From Ga0077536 sp035325705 (GTDB taxonomy: Bacteria > Pseudomonadota > Gammaproteobacteria > Ga0077536), in the NCBI GenBank assembly GCA_035325705.1, contig DAOKZI010000001.1:248001-312000 (forward strand): a stretch of 64,000 nt of DNA, read 5' to 3'. A model generated the notes under the pieces. That model was not told the origin of the DNA and searched no databases. It saw only the letters and a program-made list of their open reading frames with translations. Shown here piece by piece: positions 1-7,638 of the stretch. Both the position numbers and the translations under genes were made by a program. How positions within the stretch are numbered: position 1 is the first letter of the stretch; each line of letters opens with the position of its first letter.

Positions 1-542
1 CGCGCCTGGGTCGCGAGCTTGCGGCACAGCGCGGTCGCCGCGCGCGCCGGTGTCTCCGGCAGCAGCACCAGCAGCTCGGTCTCCGACCAGCGGGCGAGCA
101 CGTCGACCCAGCGCAACTGATCGCGCAGCATGCGCTCGAGCGCGGCATAGGCGCGCGCATCGTCCTCGATGCGCGCGACGAGACAGGACAGCGGATTCGA
201 ATAGCGGCGGCTGCGCGAGATCTCGGCCTCGAGCCGCAGCAGCGCCGCTTCGCGCGACAGCACCCCGGCAACCGTGCTGCCGCCGCTCGCGCCCTCGAAC
301 AGCAGGACGCTGCCGCTGAAGCCGGGCGCCGCCACGCGTCGCGCCTCGGCTCCGAGCGTCATGCGCAGCGGCAGATCGAAATCGTCCAGCGTGTAGCCGA
401 CGCACTCGCCCGGCTCGCACCCGGCCAGCGCCGCGAACGCATCGTTGACCCACACCAGCACGCTCGCCGCGTTCAACAGCGCGACGGGCCCGGGCAGGGC
501 TTGCAGCAGTTGGCGGGCGAGTTCGGGATGGAGCGCAGTCAT
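1..542 (-). CDS. PAS and degenerate GGDEF-like protein (3' end outside window)
   Basis: The first 180 codons of a minus-strand gene that runs off the window edge. Residues about 10-75 look like a PAS sensor (LLNAASVLVWVNDAFAAL, then GYTLDDFDLPL). A second domain from about residue 105 has the diguanylate-cyclase fold pattern (YSNPLSCLVARIED, then LRWVDVLARWSETELLVLLP). The active-site loop GG(D/E)EF is replaced by WSETE, so cyclase activity is unlikely; it may bind nucleotide or act as a regulator. The ATG at 542 is the first start after the family A repeat upstream. It may belong to the same regulon as the prepilin/ABC operon it follows, but this is inference. The C-terminus is not visible. 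Confidence 0.75.
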   Translation of the reverse strand, partial: MTALHPELARQLLQALPGPVALLNAASVLVWVNDAFAALAGCEPGECVGYTLDDFDLPLRMTLGAEARRVAAPGFSGSVLLFEGASGGSTVAGVLSREAALLRLEAEISRSRRYSNPLSCLVARIEDDARAYAALERMLRDQLRWVDVLARWSETELLVLLPETPARAATALCRKLATQA

Positions 543-651
543 CAGCGATTCCGGGGCTATGACGCGGGCTATCGGCCGCTCCGCTAGGCCCTTGAGTCGG
601 ACGTTGGGCCGTAGTGCCGGGGTTCGTGTCGGTGCGAGGTTTGGCGGTGGG

Positions 652-788
652 GGAATCTAGACACGGAGGGCACGGAGAAAGAGAGGATTGATGGGAGCTT
701 CCGTCACGCTGCGCCCATCGTCGTTATTGCGTTACGGGGCCATCGGCTCAATCAATCTCTTCTCCGTGCCCCTCCGTGGCTAGATTCC
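652..788. repeat. Family A inverted repeat element
   Basis: Arms beginning ggaatctag and ending ctagattcc enclose the matched blocks acggagggcacggagaa and ttctccgtgcccctccgt, separated by an unrelated core of about 50 bases. It fills most of the gap between the ABC ATPase gene and the PAS/GGDEF-like gene. Related arms occur at about 18.2, 40.5, 44.5 and 48.4 kb. Nothing coding is seen in the gap. Confidence 0.8.
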
Positions 789-795
789 AAGCGGC

Positions 796-1512
796 CTATC
801 CAGTAGCAACAGCCAGAAACGCGCGCTCGAGGTCGCCCGCCGGATCGTGGGCGGCGAGGGCGGTGACGGGGCCGTCGAAGACGAGGCGGCCGGCGCGCAG
901 CACCAGGGCGCGCTCGCACAGCAGGGCGACGTCGCCGAGATCGTGGGTGCTGAAGAACAGCGTGCTGCCGGCGGCGCGCAGCGCGGTGAGGCGCGCGCGG
1001 ATCAGCGCGTGCGCCTGCACGTCGAGGCCGCTGGTCGGCTCGTCGAGCAGCAGGAAAGGACGCGCGGCGAGCAGGCAGGCGACGAGGCCGAGCTTCTGCA
1101 GCATGCCCTTCGAGTACTCGCGGGCCGGACGCTCGAGCGCGGCGGGATCGAGCTCCAGCGCGGCGCACTCGGCCGCGACGCGGTGGGCGTCCAGCGCCAC
1201 GCCGTGCAGATCGCAGAGCAACTGCAGGACCTCGCGCCCGCGCGCTGCGTGCGGCGGCAGGAAGCGCTCGCCGAGATAGGCGAGCGGCCGGCGCGCCGCA
1301 GCGCGGCGGTGGGAGACGTCGTGGATCGCGATCGCGCCGGCGTCGAGGCCGACGAGATCGAGCACGGCGCGGATCAGCGTCGACTTGCCGGCGCCGTTCG
1401 CGCCGAGCAGCGCGGTGGCGCTGCCGGGGGCGAGCTCGAAGGACACGCCGTCTAGCGCCAGGGTCCCGCCGTAACGCTTGGAGAGGCCGACGACCGACAG
1501 CGCCGCGGCCAT
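796..1512 (-). CDS. ABC-2 type transporter ATP-binding protein
   Basis: A 238-residue cytoplasmic ATPase of the NatA/NosF/CcmA type that should power the permease encoded three genes upstream. Walker A GANGAGKST is at residues 37-45, a signature-like YSKGMLQKLG at 133-142, Walker B LLLDEP with the D-loop SGLD at about 154-164, and the switch histidine in STHD at about 190. It is the last gene of a minus-strand operon (permease, repeat protein, prepilin, ATPase), starting 12 bases after the prepilin stop. The substrate is not evident; the prepilin neighbour suggests export of, or coupling to, a surface filament, as has been described for ABC genes next to pilin genes in Myxococcus. Confidence 0.9.
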   Translation of the reverse strand: MAAALSVVGLSKRYGGTLALDGVSFELAPGSATALLGANGAGKSTLIRAVLDLVGLDAGAIAIHDVSHRRAAARRPLAYLGERFLPPHAARGREVLQLLCDLHGVALDAHRVAAECAALELDPAALERPAREYSKGMLQKLGLVACLLAARPFLLLDEPTSGLDVQAHALIRARLTALRAAGSTLFFSTHDLGDVALLCERALVLRAGRLVFDGPVTALAAHDPAGDLERAFLAVATG

Positions 1513-1524
1513 CGCTGGCGCGGC

Positions 1525-2256
1525 TCAGTACAGATAGACGGCGTTGCAGTCCTGCTCGTTGCCGGCGATGTCCCAGATCGCCGGGCTCTCGTCGCTGTCG
1601 ACGCAGCTCGCGTTCGACTGGCCGGCGGCGCCCAGCGCGGCGCCCGAGGTCGCGGCCTGACGCAGCACGCCGGTCTCGGGCAGGCCGTCGTCGATCTTCA
1701 GATCGAGCTCGCGCATCACCTTGACGTCGATGTTGCGGCCGAGCACGAGGTGATAGCGCTCGGCGGGCGTCGACGAGGCGTCGAGATAGTCGTTCGTGCG
1801 GTAGAGGACGAGGAAGCCGTTGAAGGCATTGCGCGGGGCGAGATCGCTGTCGGCGGCGGTCGGCGCGCTGTTGCCGCCGACGAAGTTGCCCTGGATGAAG
1901 CCCGCCTTCGAGAGCTGCTCCCACAGCGCGAGCGGCTCGGTCCATTCGCTGCCGCCGACCGCATCGAGCCGGCCGTTGCCGTTGCCGCCGGTGGTGACGC
2001 CCGGGATTGCCTGCGCGGCATTGGTCGCCGGCCAGTCGCCCGGGATCTGGCGGAAGCGATCGATGAAGCCGTAGTAGGCGGCCTGCACGCCGGAATTCTG
2101 ATCCGCGATGTTGCGCACCTTGGCCGCGGTGATCAGCTCCTGGCCCTTCAGGATGCCGCCGAGCAGCAGCCCGATGATGACCAGCACGATCGCGATCTCG
2201 ACCAGCGTGAAGCCGCGCTGGCGGGCCGGGGACGGGGACGGGCGTGGCATCGGCAT
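1525..2256 (-). CDS. Type IV prepilin / pseudopilin
   Basis: A 243-residue prepilin. The short leader ends RQRG and is followed by FTLVEIAIVLVIIGLLLGG, a class III signal with Glu5 of the mature protein and a hydrophobic N-terminal helix; cleavage is expected at G/F. The body carries the pattern PGDWPATNA...GNGNGRLDA...LWEQLSKAGFIQGNF, typical of one family of gammaproteobacterial prepilins with a possible metal-binding GNGNG loop. Only two cysteines are visible near the C-terminus, suggesting one disulfide loop. The ORF is open further upstream, but the ATG at 2256 (or 2250) places the leader correctly. The gene is sandwiched between ABC-exporter genes. No prepilin peptidase gene is in the window. 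Confidence 0.88.
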   Translation of the reverse strand: MPMPRPSPSPARQRGFTLVEIAIVLVIIGLLLGGILKGQELITAAKVRNIADQNSGVQAAYYGFIDRFRQIPGDWPATNAAQAIPGVTTGGNGNGRLDAVGGSEWTEPLALWEQLSKAGFIQGNFVGGNSAPTAADSDLAPRNAFNGFLVLYRTNDYLDASSTPAERYHLVLGRNIDVKVMRELDLKIDDGLPETGVLRQAATSGAALGAAGQSNASCVDSDESPAIWDIAGNEQDCNAVYLY

Positions 2257-2362
2257 GGACGATCTCGCTGGGCTGTTCGGGAAGTGAGGGGCAGAAAACG
2301 TGCCAGCCAAAAGCGCGCTGATTCGCATGGGTTTTATCCGGCCGCACCCGCGCCCGGCGTCG

Positions 2363-3109
2363 TCATTCGGACGACTCCGACCGTTTTTCGACGGCGCCGC
2401 GCCGGGCGGCGATGTCGGCGAGCCGCCGCGCGAGGAAGGCGCGCTCATGGGCGTCCGTGATCCGCCCGCTGTCGAGCAGCCCGCCGAGCAGGATTTGCGC
2501 GGCCTCGAGCTCGCCGAAATCCTCCAGCACGAAGATCTCGAGCTGCCGCGCCCAGCCCGGGATCGCGGCGCTCGCCGGCGCCGCGGCGAGCTGCCGCGCG
2601 TAAGCCCGCGCGAGCGCGGCGTCCTTCAGGCGATGCTGGGCGACGAACACCGCGTGCGCGAGCCAGGGCCAGCGCCGCGCGGGATCCTGCGCGAAACGCG
2701 CGGCGACGAAATCGAGCATCGAGCGGCTGCGCGCCGGATCGGCCACTTCGCCGTAGAGTCGGCTCGCGGCGAGCAGCGGGTACTGCGCGGTGGGGTCGAG
2801 ATCCAGCGCGAGCGCGAGCCAGTCGCGCAGCCGCGCATAGTCCAATGCGGCATACGGCAGGCTCAGGCCGGGCTGGACGTCGAAGCTCGTGAGCCACAGC
2901 ATCACGAGCCGCGCGGTGAGCCGCGCATCGCCGCCCGCGAGCACGCGCAGGACCGCGGCCGAGGGGGCCGCCGGCAGCGCCTCGAGGCGCGCGCGCGGCG
3001 GCGGCTGCGCCGCCTGCCAGGCGACGGCGGCGAGCAGACAGCCGAGCAGCGCGAGACGCGCGGCCGCGGGCACTTCGCGCCAGGCGCGCGTGCCGCCCGT
3101 GCGCTTCAC
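2363..3109 (-). CDS. Membrane-anchored helical repeat (TPR-like) protein
   Basis: A 248-residue protein of unknown function. It has one N-terminal hydrophobic segment (RLALLGCLLAAVAWQAA, about residues 16-32), then an all-helical region with TPR-like periodicity (for example YPLLAASRLYGEVADPARS and AFLARRLADIAARRG). The GTG start overlaps the permease TGA as GTGA, implying translational coupling. The reading frame is also open upstream across the permease gene, but that extension is an antisense-like shadow. The place between permease and prepilin suggests an assembly or periplasmic partner of the ABC/prepilin system. I do not recognise a named family. Confidence 0.75.
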   Translation of the reverse strand: MKRTGGTRAWREVPAAARLALLGCLLAAVAWQAAQPPPRARLEALPAAPSAAVLRVLAGGDARLTARLVMLWLTSFDVQPGLSLPYAALDYARLRDWLALALDLDPTAQYPLLAASRLYGEVADPARSRSMLDFVAARFAQDPARRWPWLAHAVFVAQHRLKDAALARAYARQLAAAPASAAIPGWARQLEIFVLEDFGELEAAQILLGGLLDSGRITDAHERAFLARRLADIAARRGAVEKRSESSE

Positions 3110-3885
3110 AGATCGCGCCGCTCGAAGTCGACGAGGCCGAGCGCGGCGAGCAGCGCGACGTAGATCGCGCCCTGGACCAGCGCATACGCGAGATCGGCAC
3201 TCATGCGGCTCGCCTCGCCGAGCAGCCAGCCGGTCTGCGCATAGCGCGAGAAATCGGGCAGCACGAGGGCGAGTCCCTGCACGCCGTAAGTGAGGAGCCG
3301 ATCGCCGAGGCGCGCCGGATCGCTCGCCGGTCCCTGCATCATCAGCACCAGGGCGGCGCTGGTGCGCGCCAGCGCGTAGAAGCCGCCGACCGCGCCCATG
3401 GCGGGCGCGACGCGGCCGAGGCTGGTCGCGCAGGCCAGCGCGAGCGCGGCGACGATCCCGAGCTCGCAGGCAAAAGACAGCGTCCAGGCCGCGAGCGCGA
3501 GCGGCGGCACCAGCGGCAGCAGCGGCAGCGCCGTCGCGCAGGCGAGCGCGAGCGCCGCGCATAGCTGGACACCGAGCCGCGCGAGATACCAGTCCCGCCG
3601 CGACAGCGGCCGCGCGAGCAGGATGTCGAGCACGCGGTCGTCGAGCTCGCGCACGAGCGCGGCGACGATCGCGAGCGCGAAGAGCAGCGTCACCGCGGGC
3701 CGCGCGAGCCCCGCGTGGAACGTGATGCGCTGGGCAGCGACTTCGGTCACCGCCAGCCCGGCGAGAAAATTCGCGAGCCCGAAGGCGAGCGCGACGACGA
3801 GCAGCAGCAGCGCGGCGCTGCGCGTGCGCCACCACTCGCGCGCGCCGAGGCGCAGGAGCGCGAGATACTGCGTGTGTAAGCTCAT
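3106..3885 (-). CDS. ABC-2 type transporter permease
   Basis: A 259-residue integral membrane protein. About six hydrophobic segments are seen, the first at about residues 22-45, then ITFHAGLARPAVTLLFALAI, LCAALALACATALPLLPL and others. The motif DDRVLDILLARPLSRRDW is typical of ABC-2/NosY-type permeases. It is the first gene of the minus-strand operon, partner of the ATPase at 796. The ATG at 3885 was chosen because it gives the usual N-terminus (MSLHTQYLALLRLGAREWW); the much longer open frame upstream lies antisense to the kinase gene. A sigma-54-like site lies 29-44 bases upstream of the start. Confidence 0.85.
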   Translation of the reverse strand: MSLHTQYLALLRLGAREWWRTRSAALLLLVVALAFGLANFLAGLAVTEVAAQRITFHAGLARPAVTLLFALAIVAALVRELDDRVLDILLARPLSRRDWYLARLGVQLCAALALACATALPLLPLVPPLALAAWTLSFACELGIVAALALACATSLGRVAPAMGAVGGFYALARTSAALVLMMQGPASDPARLGDRLLTYGVQGLALVLPDFSRYAQTGWLLGEASRMSADLAYALVQGAIYVALLAALGLVDFERRDL

Positions 3886-3913
3886 CGGGAACTCCGGCCG
3901 CGGCGCGACGGGC

Positions 3914-3929
3914 AGCGTCCGCCGTGCCC
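3914..3929 (-). promoter_or_regulatory. Candidate sigma-54 (-24/-12) promoter of the ABC/prepilin operon
   Basis: Read on the minus strand the site is GGGCACGGCGGACGCT. Against TGGCACG-N4-TTGCW it keeps GG and GC with exact 10-base spacing, 6 of 7 bases of the -24 block and 3 of 5 of the -12 block. The transcript would start near 3903, a short distance upstream of the permease ATG at 3885. In GC-rich DNA such matches can arise by chance, so this is only a candidate. The divergent histidine kinase and an RpoN-dependent regulator elsewhere in the window make it plausible. Confidence 0.35.
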
Positions 3930-3993
3930 GGCACTCGCGAAGGATAGTAACATCGGCCGCGCGGCATGCCGTCGCGCGTCCGCGGGTTTCAAG

Positions 3994-5706
3994 GTGTTTG
4001 ACATTGCCGCCCTCCTCGATCGCCGTCGCGAGCACTGGATCCTCGCGATGATGCTGCTGAGCCTGCACGGTACGGTCGTCGCAGGCGCGGGCTCGGGCGT
4101 CGCCGCGTCGCTGATGACCGCGCACCTCGGACTCTTCTTCCTGTGGCAACCGATCTGGCGGCGCGACGAGTCGCTGGCCTGGGGCACCGCGGCGCTGGTG
4201 GTGGTGTTCACCGCGCTGTGCGCGATCGCGCTCGACTGGCTGCTGCTCTTCGCCTGGGTCGTGGTGCTGATCGGCATCGTCGCCGGTCGCTCGCTGGACA
4301 CGCGCAAAGAGCGCTATGTCTACATGCTGACGCTGGTGGTGCTGATCTCCGAGCTGCTGATCGGCATCGTGCCGCCGTCCTTCGCGATCGTCAGCCTGCA
4401 TTCGAGCGTGTCGGAAGCGTTTCGCATCGTGCTGACGATCGCGCCGCTGAGCCTGCTGCTGCTGCCGCGCGTCAGCGCGCCGCGCGCGGCCTTCCCGCTC
4501 GAGTTCTTCCGCGGCATCATCGTCGCGCAGATCGCGGCCCTGCTCGCGCTCGGCAGCGTCGTGCTGTCCTATCAGCGCGGCCTCGACTATCCGAGCGCGC
4601 TGTTGACCGCGCTGATCGCGGTCGCCGCCTTCCTGCTCTTTCTCGCCTGGCTGATCGCGCCGGCCGCGCGCGGGGTCGGCAGCCTGTGGGAGCGCTCGGT
4701 GCTGAACATCGGCACGCCCTTCGAAGCCTGGATCTCGCGGCTCGCCGAGCTCGCGGCGCGCGAGTCCACGGTCGCGGCGCTGAACGACGCGGCCCTCGAC
4801 GAGCTCTGCGCGATGCCCTGGGTCGCGGGGCTGAAATCCGCCGACGGCACGCTGCGCGGCCGCGCGACCTCGCATCGCGTGCGCCTCGCGAGCGGTCCGG
4901 TCGACGTCACGCTCTATGCCGAGCGGCCGATCGGCCCGGCGCTGCTGCACCACGCGCGCCTGCTCGTGGAGATCCTCGGCCAGTTCTGCGTCGCGAAGCG
5001 CCGCGAGATCGAGCAGGCGCACCAGGCGCAGCTCAAGGCCGTCTACGAAACCGGCGCGCGCGTCACGCACGACATCAAGAACCTGCTGCAGTCGCTGAAG
5101 ATCATGGCCGCGCCGGTGGCGCAGGGAGAGCCGCGACGCGAAGAAGAACAACTGCAGCGCCTGCGCCGCCAGCTCCCGCAGGTCGTGCAGCGCCTGCAGG
5201 TCGCCCTGGACAAGCTGCAGCAGCCCGCGGCCGCTCCGCGCGCCGAGCGCACGCTCGCCGCGTGGTGGCAGCAGCTCTGCACGCGCTGCGAAGGGCAGGC
5301 GCTGGCGCTGACCGCGCGCATGAGCAATCCCGCGCTGCCCGTGCCGGACGAATGCCTCGACAGCGTCGTCGAGAACCTGCTCGAGAATGCGCGCCAGAAG
5401 CGGATCGCCGAGCCCGGCATCGCGGTGCGCGTGAGCCTCGACAATCGCGGCGCGGAGTATGCAATCGAGGTGCTGGACGGCGGCAGCGCGGTGCCGGCGG
5501 CGCTCGCCGAGGCACTGTTCGAGCGCCCGGTCGCCTCGGCGAACGGCCTCGGCATCGGCCTCTATCAGGCGCATCGGCTCGCGCGGCACTCGGGGCTCTC
5601 GCTCGCGCTGATCGAGAACCGCGACGGCGCGGTGCGTTTCAGGCTCACGAACGCGGTCGCCGCAGTGGTCGCCGCACAGGATACGGATCTCACGCTGCCC
5701 GGCTGA
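3994..5706 (+). CDS. Membrane sensor histidine kinase, PrsK-like
   Basis: A 570-residue kinase. The first 230 residues hold about seven hydrophobic segments with no large periplasmic loop. Next comes a poorly conserved GAF-like linker (about 240-340), then an H-box ARVTHDIKNLLQSL with His at about 359, an N-box VVENLLENARQK (about 458) and a G-box GLGIGLYQAHRL (about 518). The H(D)IKN...L pattern after a membrane plus GAF-like region resembles PrsK, the kinase paired with PrsR regulators in exosortase/PEP-CTERM clusters; no exosortase is seen here. Start is GTG at 3994. It is divergent from the ABC/prepilin operon, with the response regulator 20 kb away as its best candidate partner. Confidence 0.82.
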   Translation: MFDIAALLDRRREHWILAMMLLSLHGTVVAGAGSGVAASLMTAHLGLFFLWQPIWRRDESLAWGTAALVVVFTALCAIALDWLLLFAWVVVLIGIVAGRSLDTRKERYVYMLTLVVLISELLIGIVPPSFAIVSLHSSVSEAFRIVLTIAPLSLLLLPRVSAPRAAFPLEFFRGIIVAQIAALLALGSVVLSYQRGLDYPSALLTALIAVAAFLLFLAWLIAPAARGVGSLWERSVLNIGTPFEAWISRLAELAARESTVAALNDAALDELCAMPWVAGLKSADGTLRGRATSHRVRLASGPVDVTLYAERPIGPALLHHARLLVEILGQFCVAKRREIEQAHQAQLKAVYETGARVTHDIKNLLQSLKIMAAPVAQGEPRREEEQLQRLRRQLPQVVQRLQVALDKLQQPAAAPRAERTLAAWWQQLCTRCEGQALALTARMSNPALPVPDECLDSVVENLLENARQKRIAEPGIAVRVSLDNRGAEYAIEVLDGGSAVPAALAEALFERPVASANGLGIGLYQAHRLARHSGLSLALIENRDGAVRFRLTNAVAAVVAAQDTDLTLPG

Positions 5707-5736
5707 AGCCGGCCGGCCCGAAGCGGAGGAATACAG

Positions 5737-6504
5737 ATGACTTGGAACACCGTCGAAGTCGAAACGCGCGGGCGCATCGCGATCGTCCGCATGGCGCGTC
5801 CGGCAGCGCTGAACGCCTTCAACTACGAGCTGATCGAGGAGCTGACCGAGGTCGGGCGCTCCTTCCATCGCAATCACGAGGTGCACGCGGTGATCCTGAG
5901 CGGCAAGGGCCGCGGCTTCTGCGCGGGCTTCGATCTGAAGCAGGCGCCGGCCGAGGGCAGCTTTGCCGAACGCCGCGATCGCACCCATCTCGGCCGCCAC
6001 CTGTGCCGCGCCTGGGAGGAAATGCCGCAGACGACCGTCGCCGCGATCGAGGGACCGGCCGTCGGAGCGGGCGCCGCGATCGCGCTATGCTGCGACTGGC
6101 GCGTGCTCGCCGCGGACGCCTATTTCTACGTACCGGAAGTGAAGATCGGGCTGACCTTGCAGTGGCAGGCGATCCCGCGCCTCGTCGCGCTGGTCGGGCC
6201 GGCGCGCGCGAAACGCATCGTGATGCTGTGCGAGAAGATGCCGGCGCGCCAGGCGCTGGACTGGGGCCTGTGCGAGGAAGTCGCGCCCGCCGGCGGCGCG
6301 CTCGAGAAAGCGCTGGAGCTCGCCGCGAAGGCGCTGGAGATGCCGCCCGTGATCATGTCGATGAGCAAGCAGGCGATCAACGCGACGGCCAATGCGCTGC
6401 TGCATGCGAGCTCGTTCATGGACGCCGACGTGTCGATGCTGGTCTTCGACAGCGAGGACGCAGTCGCCGCGCGCGAAGCGTTCCGGCGCAAGCAGGACCG
6501 GTAG
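5737..6504 (+). CDS. Enoyl-CoA hydratase/isomerase family (crotonase) protein
   Basis: A 255-residue cytoplasmic crotonase-fold enzyme acting on an acyl-CoA. The oxyanion-hole loops are clear: GKGRGFCAGFDL and EGPAVGAGAAIAL. The first catalytic glutamate region (VPEVKIGL) is present, but the usual PGAGGTQ-type second segment reads TLQWQAIP, so classical hydratase chemistry is not assured and an isomerase, hydrolase or other crotonase reaction is possible. A good ribosome site (ggagg) precedes the ATG. It lies 30 bases after the kinase and 1 base before a short-chain dehydrogenase, so it probably starts a catabolic operon. Confidence 0.88.
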   Translation: MTWNTVEVETRGRIAIVRMARPAALNAFNYELIEELTEVGRSFHRNHEVHAVILSGKGRGFCAGFDLKQAPAEGSFAERRDRTHLGRHLCRAWEEMPQTTVAAIEGPAVGAGAAIALCCDWRVLAADAYFYVPEVKIGLTLQWQAIPRLVALVGPARAKRIVMLCEKMPARQALDWGLCEEVAPAGGALEKALELAAKALEMPPVIMSMSKQAINATANALLHASSFMDADVSMLVFDSEDAVAAREAFRRKQDR

Positions 6505-6505
6505 G

Positions 6506-7387
6506 ATGAACGTTCTGCACGGCAAACGCGTCGTCATCACGGGCTCGTCGCGCGGGCTGGGCCGCGCCTTCGCCGTCGCGATGGCGAAGGAAGGCGCGAG
6601 CCTCGTGCTGAACGGCACCAATGCCGACGCCCTGCGCGACGCGGAGACGCTGGTGCGCAAGGTCGGCGGCAAAGCCTCGAGCGTGCTCGGCTCGGTCGCC
6701 GACAGCGCGATCTGCGCGAAGCTCGTGCAGACCTGCGTCGAGCATTTCGGCGGCATCGACGTTCTCGTCAACAACGCCGGCGTGGTGCGCGATCGCACGC
6801 TGTTCAAGATGACGGACGCCGAGTTCGACGAAGTGATCGCCGTGCATCTGCGCGGTAGCTGGGCCTGCGGCAAGCACGCCGCGCTCGCGATGCGCGAGGC
6901 GGGCGGCGGCCACATCGTCAACGTGATCTCGAACTCGGGGCTCTGCGGCGGCTTCGGTCAGAGCAACTACGCGGCGGCCAAGGCCGGCATGCTCGGCCTG
7001 CAGCGTAGCTGGGTGCTGGAGCTCGTGCGCTACGGCATCCGCTGCAACGCGTTCTGGCCGATCGCGGCGACCGACATGACGCAGGTCGTGTTCGACAACG
7101 CAGCGCGCGACGCCGCCGCGCAAGGCCGGGCCGCACCCTCGCCCGCCGAGCTCGGCTTCGGCAGCGCCGAGGAGGTCGCGCAGGGCATGCTGTGGCTGCT
7201 CAGCGACGCGGCGAAGCACTTCAACGGCCAGGTGATGAGCTTCAACGGCCGCAAGACCGCGCTGTGGACGCACCCGCGCGAAGTGCACGAAGCGTTCAGA
7301 CCGCAGGGGTGGACCTTGGAGGATCTGACGCGGCACTACGCCGCCATCGCGCCCGAGCCCCTGTACCAGGCACGCTTCGTCGAATGA
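6506..7387 (+). CDS. Short-chain dehydrogenase/reductase
   Basis: A 293-residue SDR. The cofactor motif TGSSRGLG is near the N-terminus, NNAG at about residue 88, and the active-site YAAAK follows SNSGLCGGFGQSN. It is longer than the usual 250 residues because of a C-terminal extension after the expected substrate loop (WTHPREVHEAFRPQG onwards). ATG at 6506 sits 1 base after the crotonase stop with GGTAGG close upstream. The likely role is a 3-hydroxyacyl-CoA or alcohol oxidation in the same pathway as the crotonase; the substrate is unknown. Its last 22 bases are found again, imperfectly, at 7597-7618. Confidence 0.88.
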   Translation: MNVLHGKRVVITGSSRGLGRAFAVAMAKEGASLVLNGTNADALRDAETLVRKVGGKASSVLGSVADSAICAKLVQTCVEHFGGIDVLVNNAGVVRDRTLFKMTDAEFDEVIAVHLRGSWACGKHAALAMREAGGGHIVNVISNSGLCGGFGQSNYAAAKAGMLGLQRSWVLELVRYGIRCNAFWPIAATDMTQVVFDNAARDAAAQGRAAPSPAELGFGSAEEVAQGMLWLLSDAAKHFNGQVMSFNGRKTALWTHPREVHEAFRPQGWTLEDLTRHYAAIAPEPLYQARFVE

Positions 7388-7412
7388 ACGCCGCCGTCGG
7401 GTTCGAATGCAT

Positions 7413-7518
7413 GAAGATCCCGGGTTTCGCTACGCTGCACCCGGGCTACGGCGCGTTTGCGGACATACCGGCCTCGCGTAGCCCGGGTGGAGCGCGCAGC
7501 GCGCAACCCGGGATCTTC
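7413..7518. repeat. Family B REP pair (BIME-like)
   Basis: Two inverted REP-like units of the form GTAG-cccgggt...acccggg with ends gaagatcccggg and cccgggatcttc. Each unit can fold alone as a hairpin, and the GTAG heads face inward. The pair lies in the gap between two short-chain dehydrogenase genes. Sequence read-through gives no plausible protein. Confidence 0.8.
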
Positions 7519-7534
7519 AATGGCGTTCAAAGTG

Positions 7535-7594
7535 CGAGAAGATCCCAGGTTCCGCTACGCTGCACCCGGGCTACGGCGCCGTCGCGCACGTAGC
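7535..7594. repeat. Family B single REP-like unit
   Basis: A third unit (agatcccaggttccgctacg, then cacccgggctacgg) beside the pair at 7413-7518, in the same orientation as its left arm. It ends just before the duplicated tail of the upstream dehydrogenase gene. Confidence 0.7.
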
Positions 7595-7638
7595 CTTGTA
7601 CCAGGCATGATTCGTCGACTGTAAGAGGAGAGTGATTC

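Noticed and set aside
3106..6000. Open frame of 964 codons on the minus strand
   Set aside because: Only the last 259 codons (from the ATG at 3885) resemble a permease. The remainder is antisense to the histidine kinase and crotonase genes and is Arg/Gln/His-rich, a usual artefact of GC-rich DNA.
4143..6509. Open frame of 788 codons on the plus strand
   Set aside because: It runs in an alternative frame through the histidine kinase and crotonase genes, which both have clear motifs.
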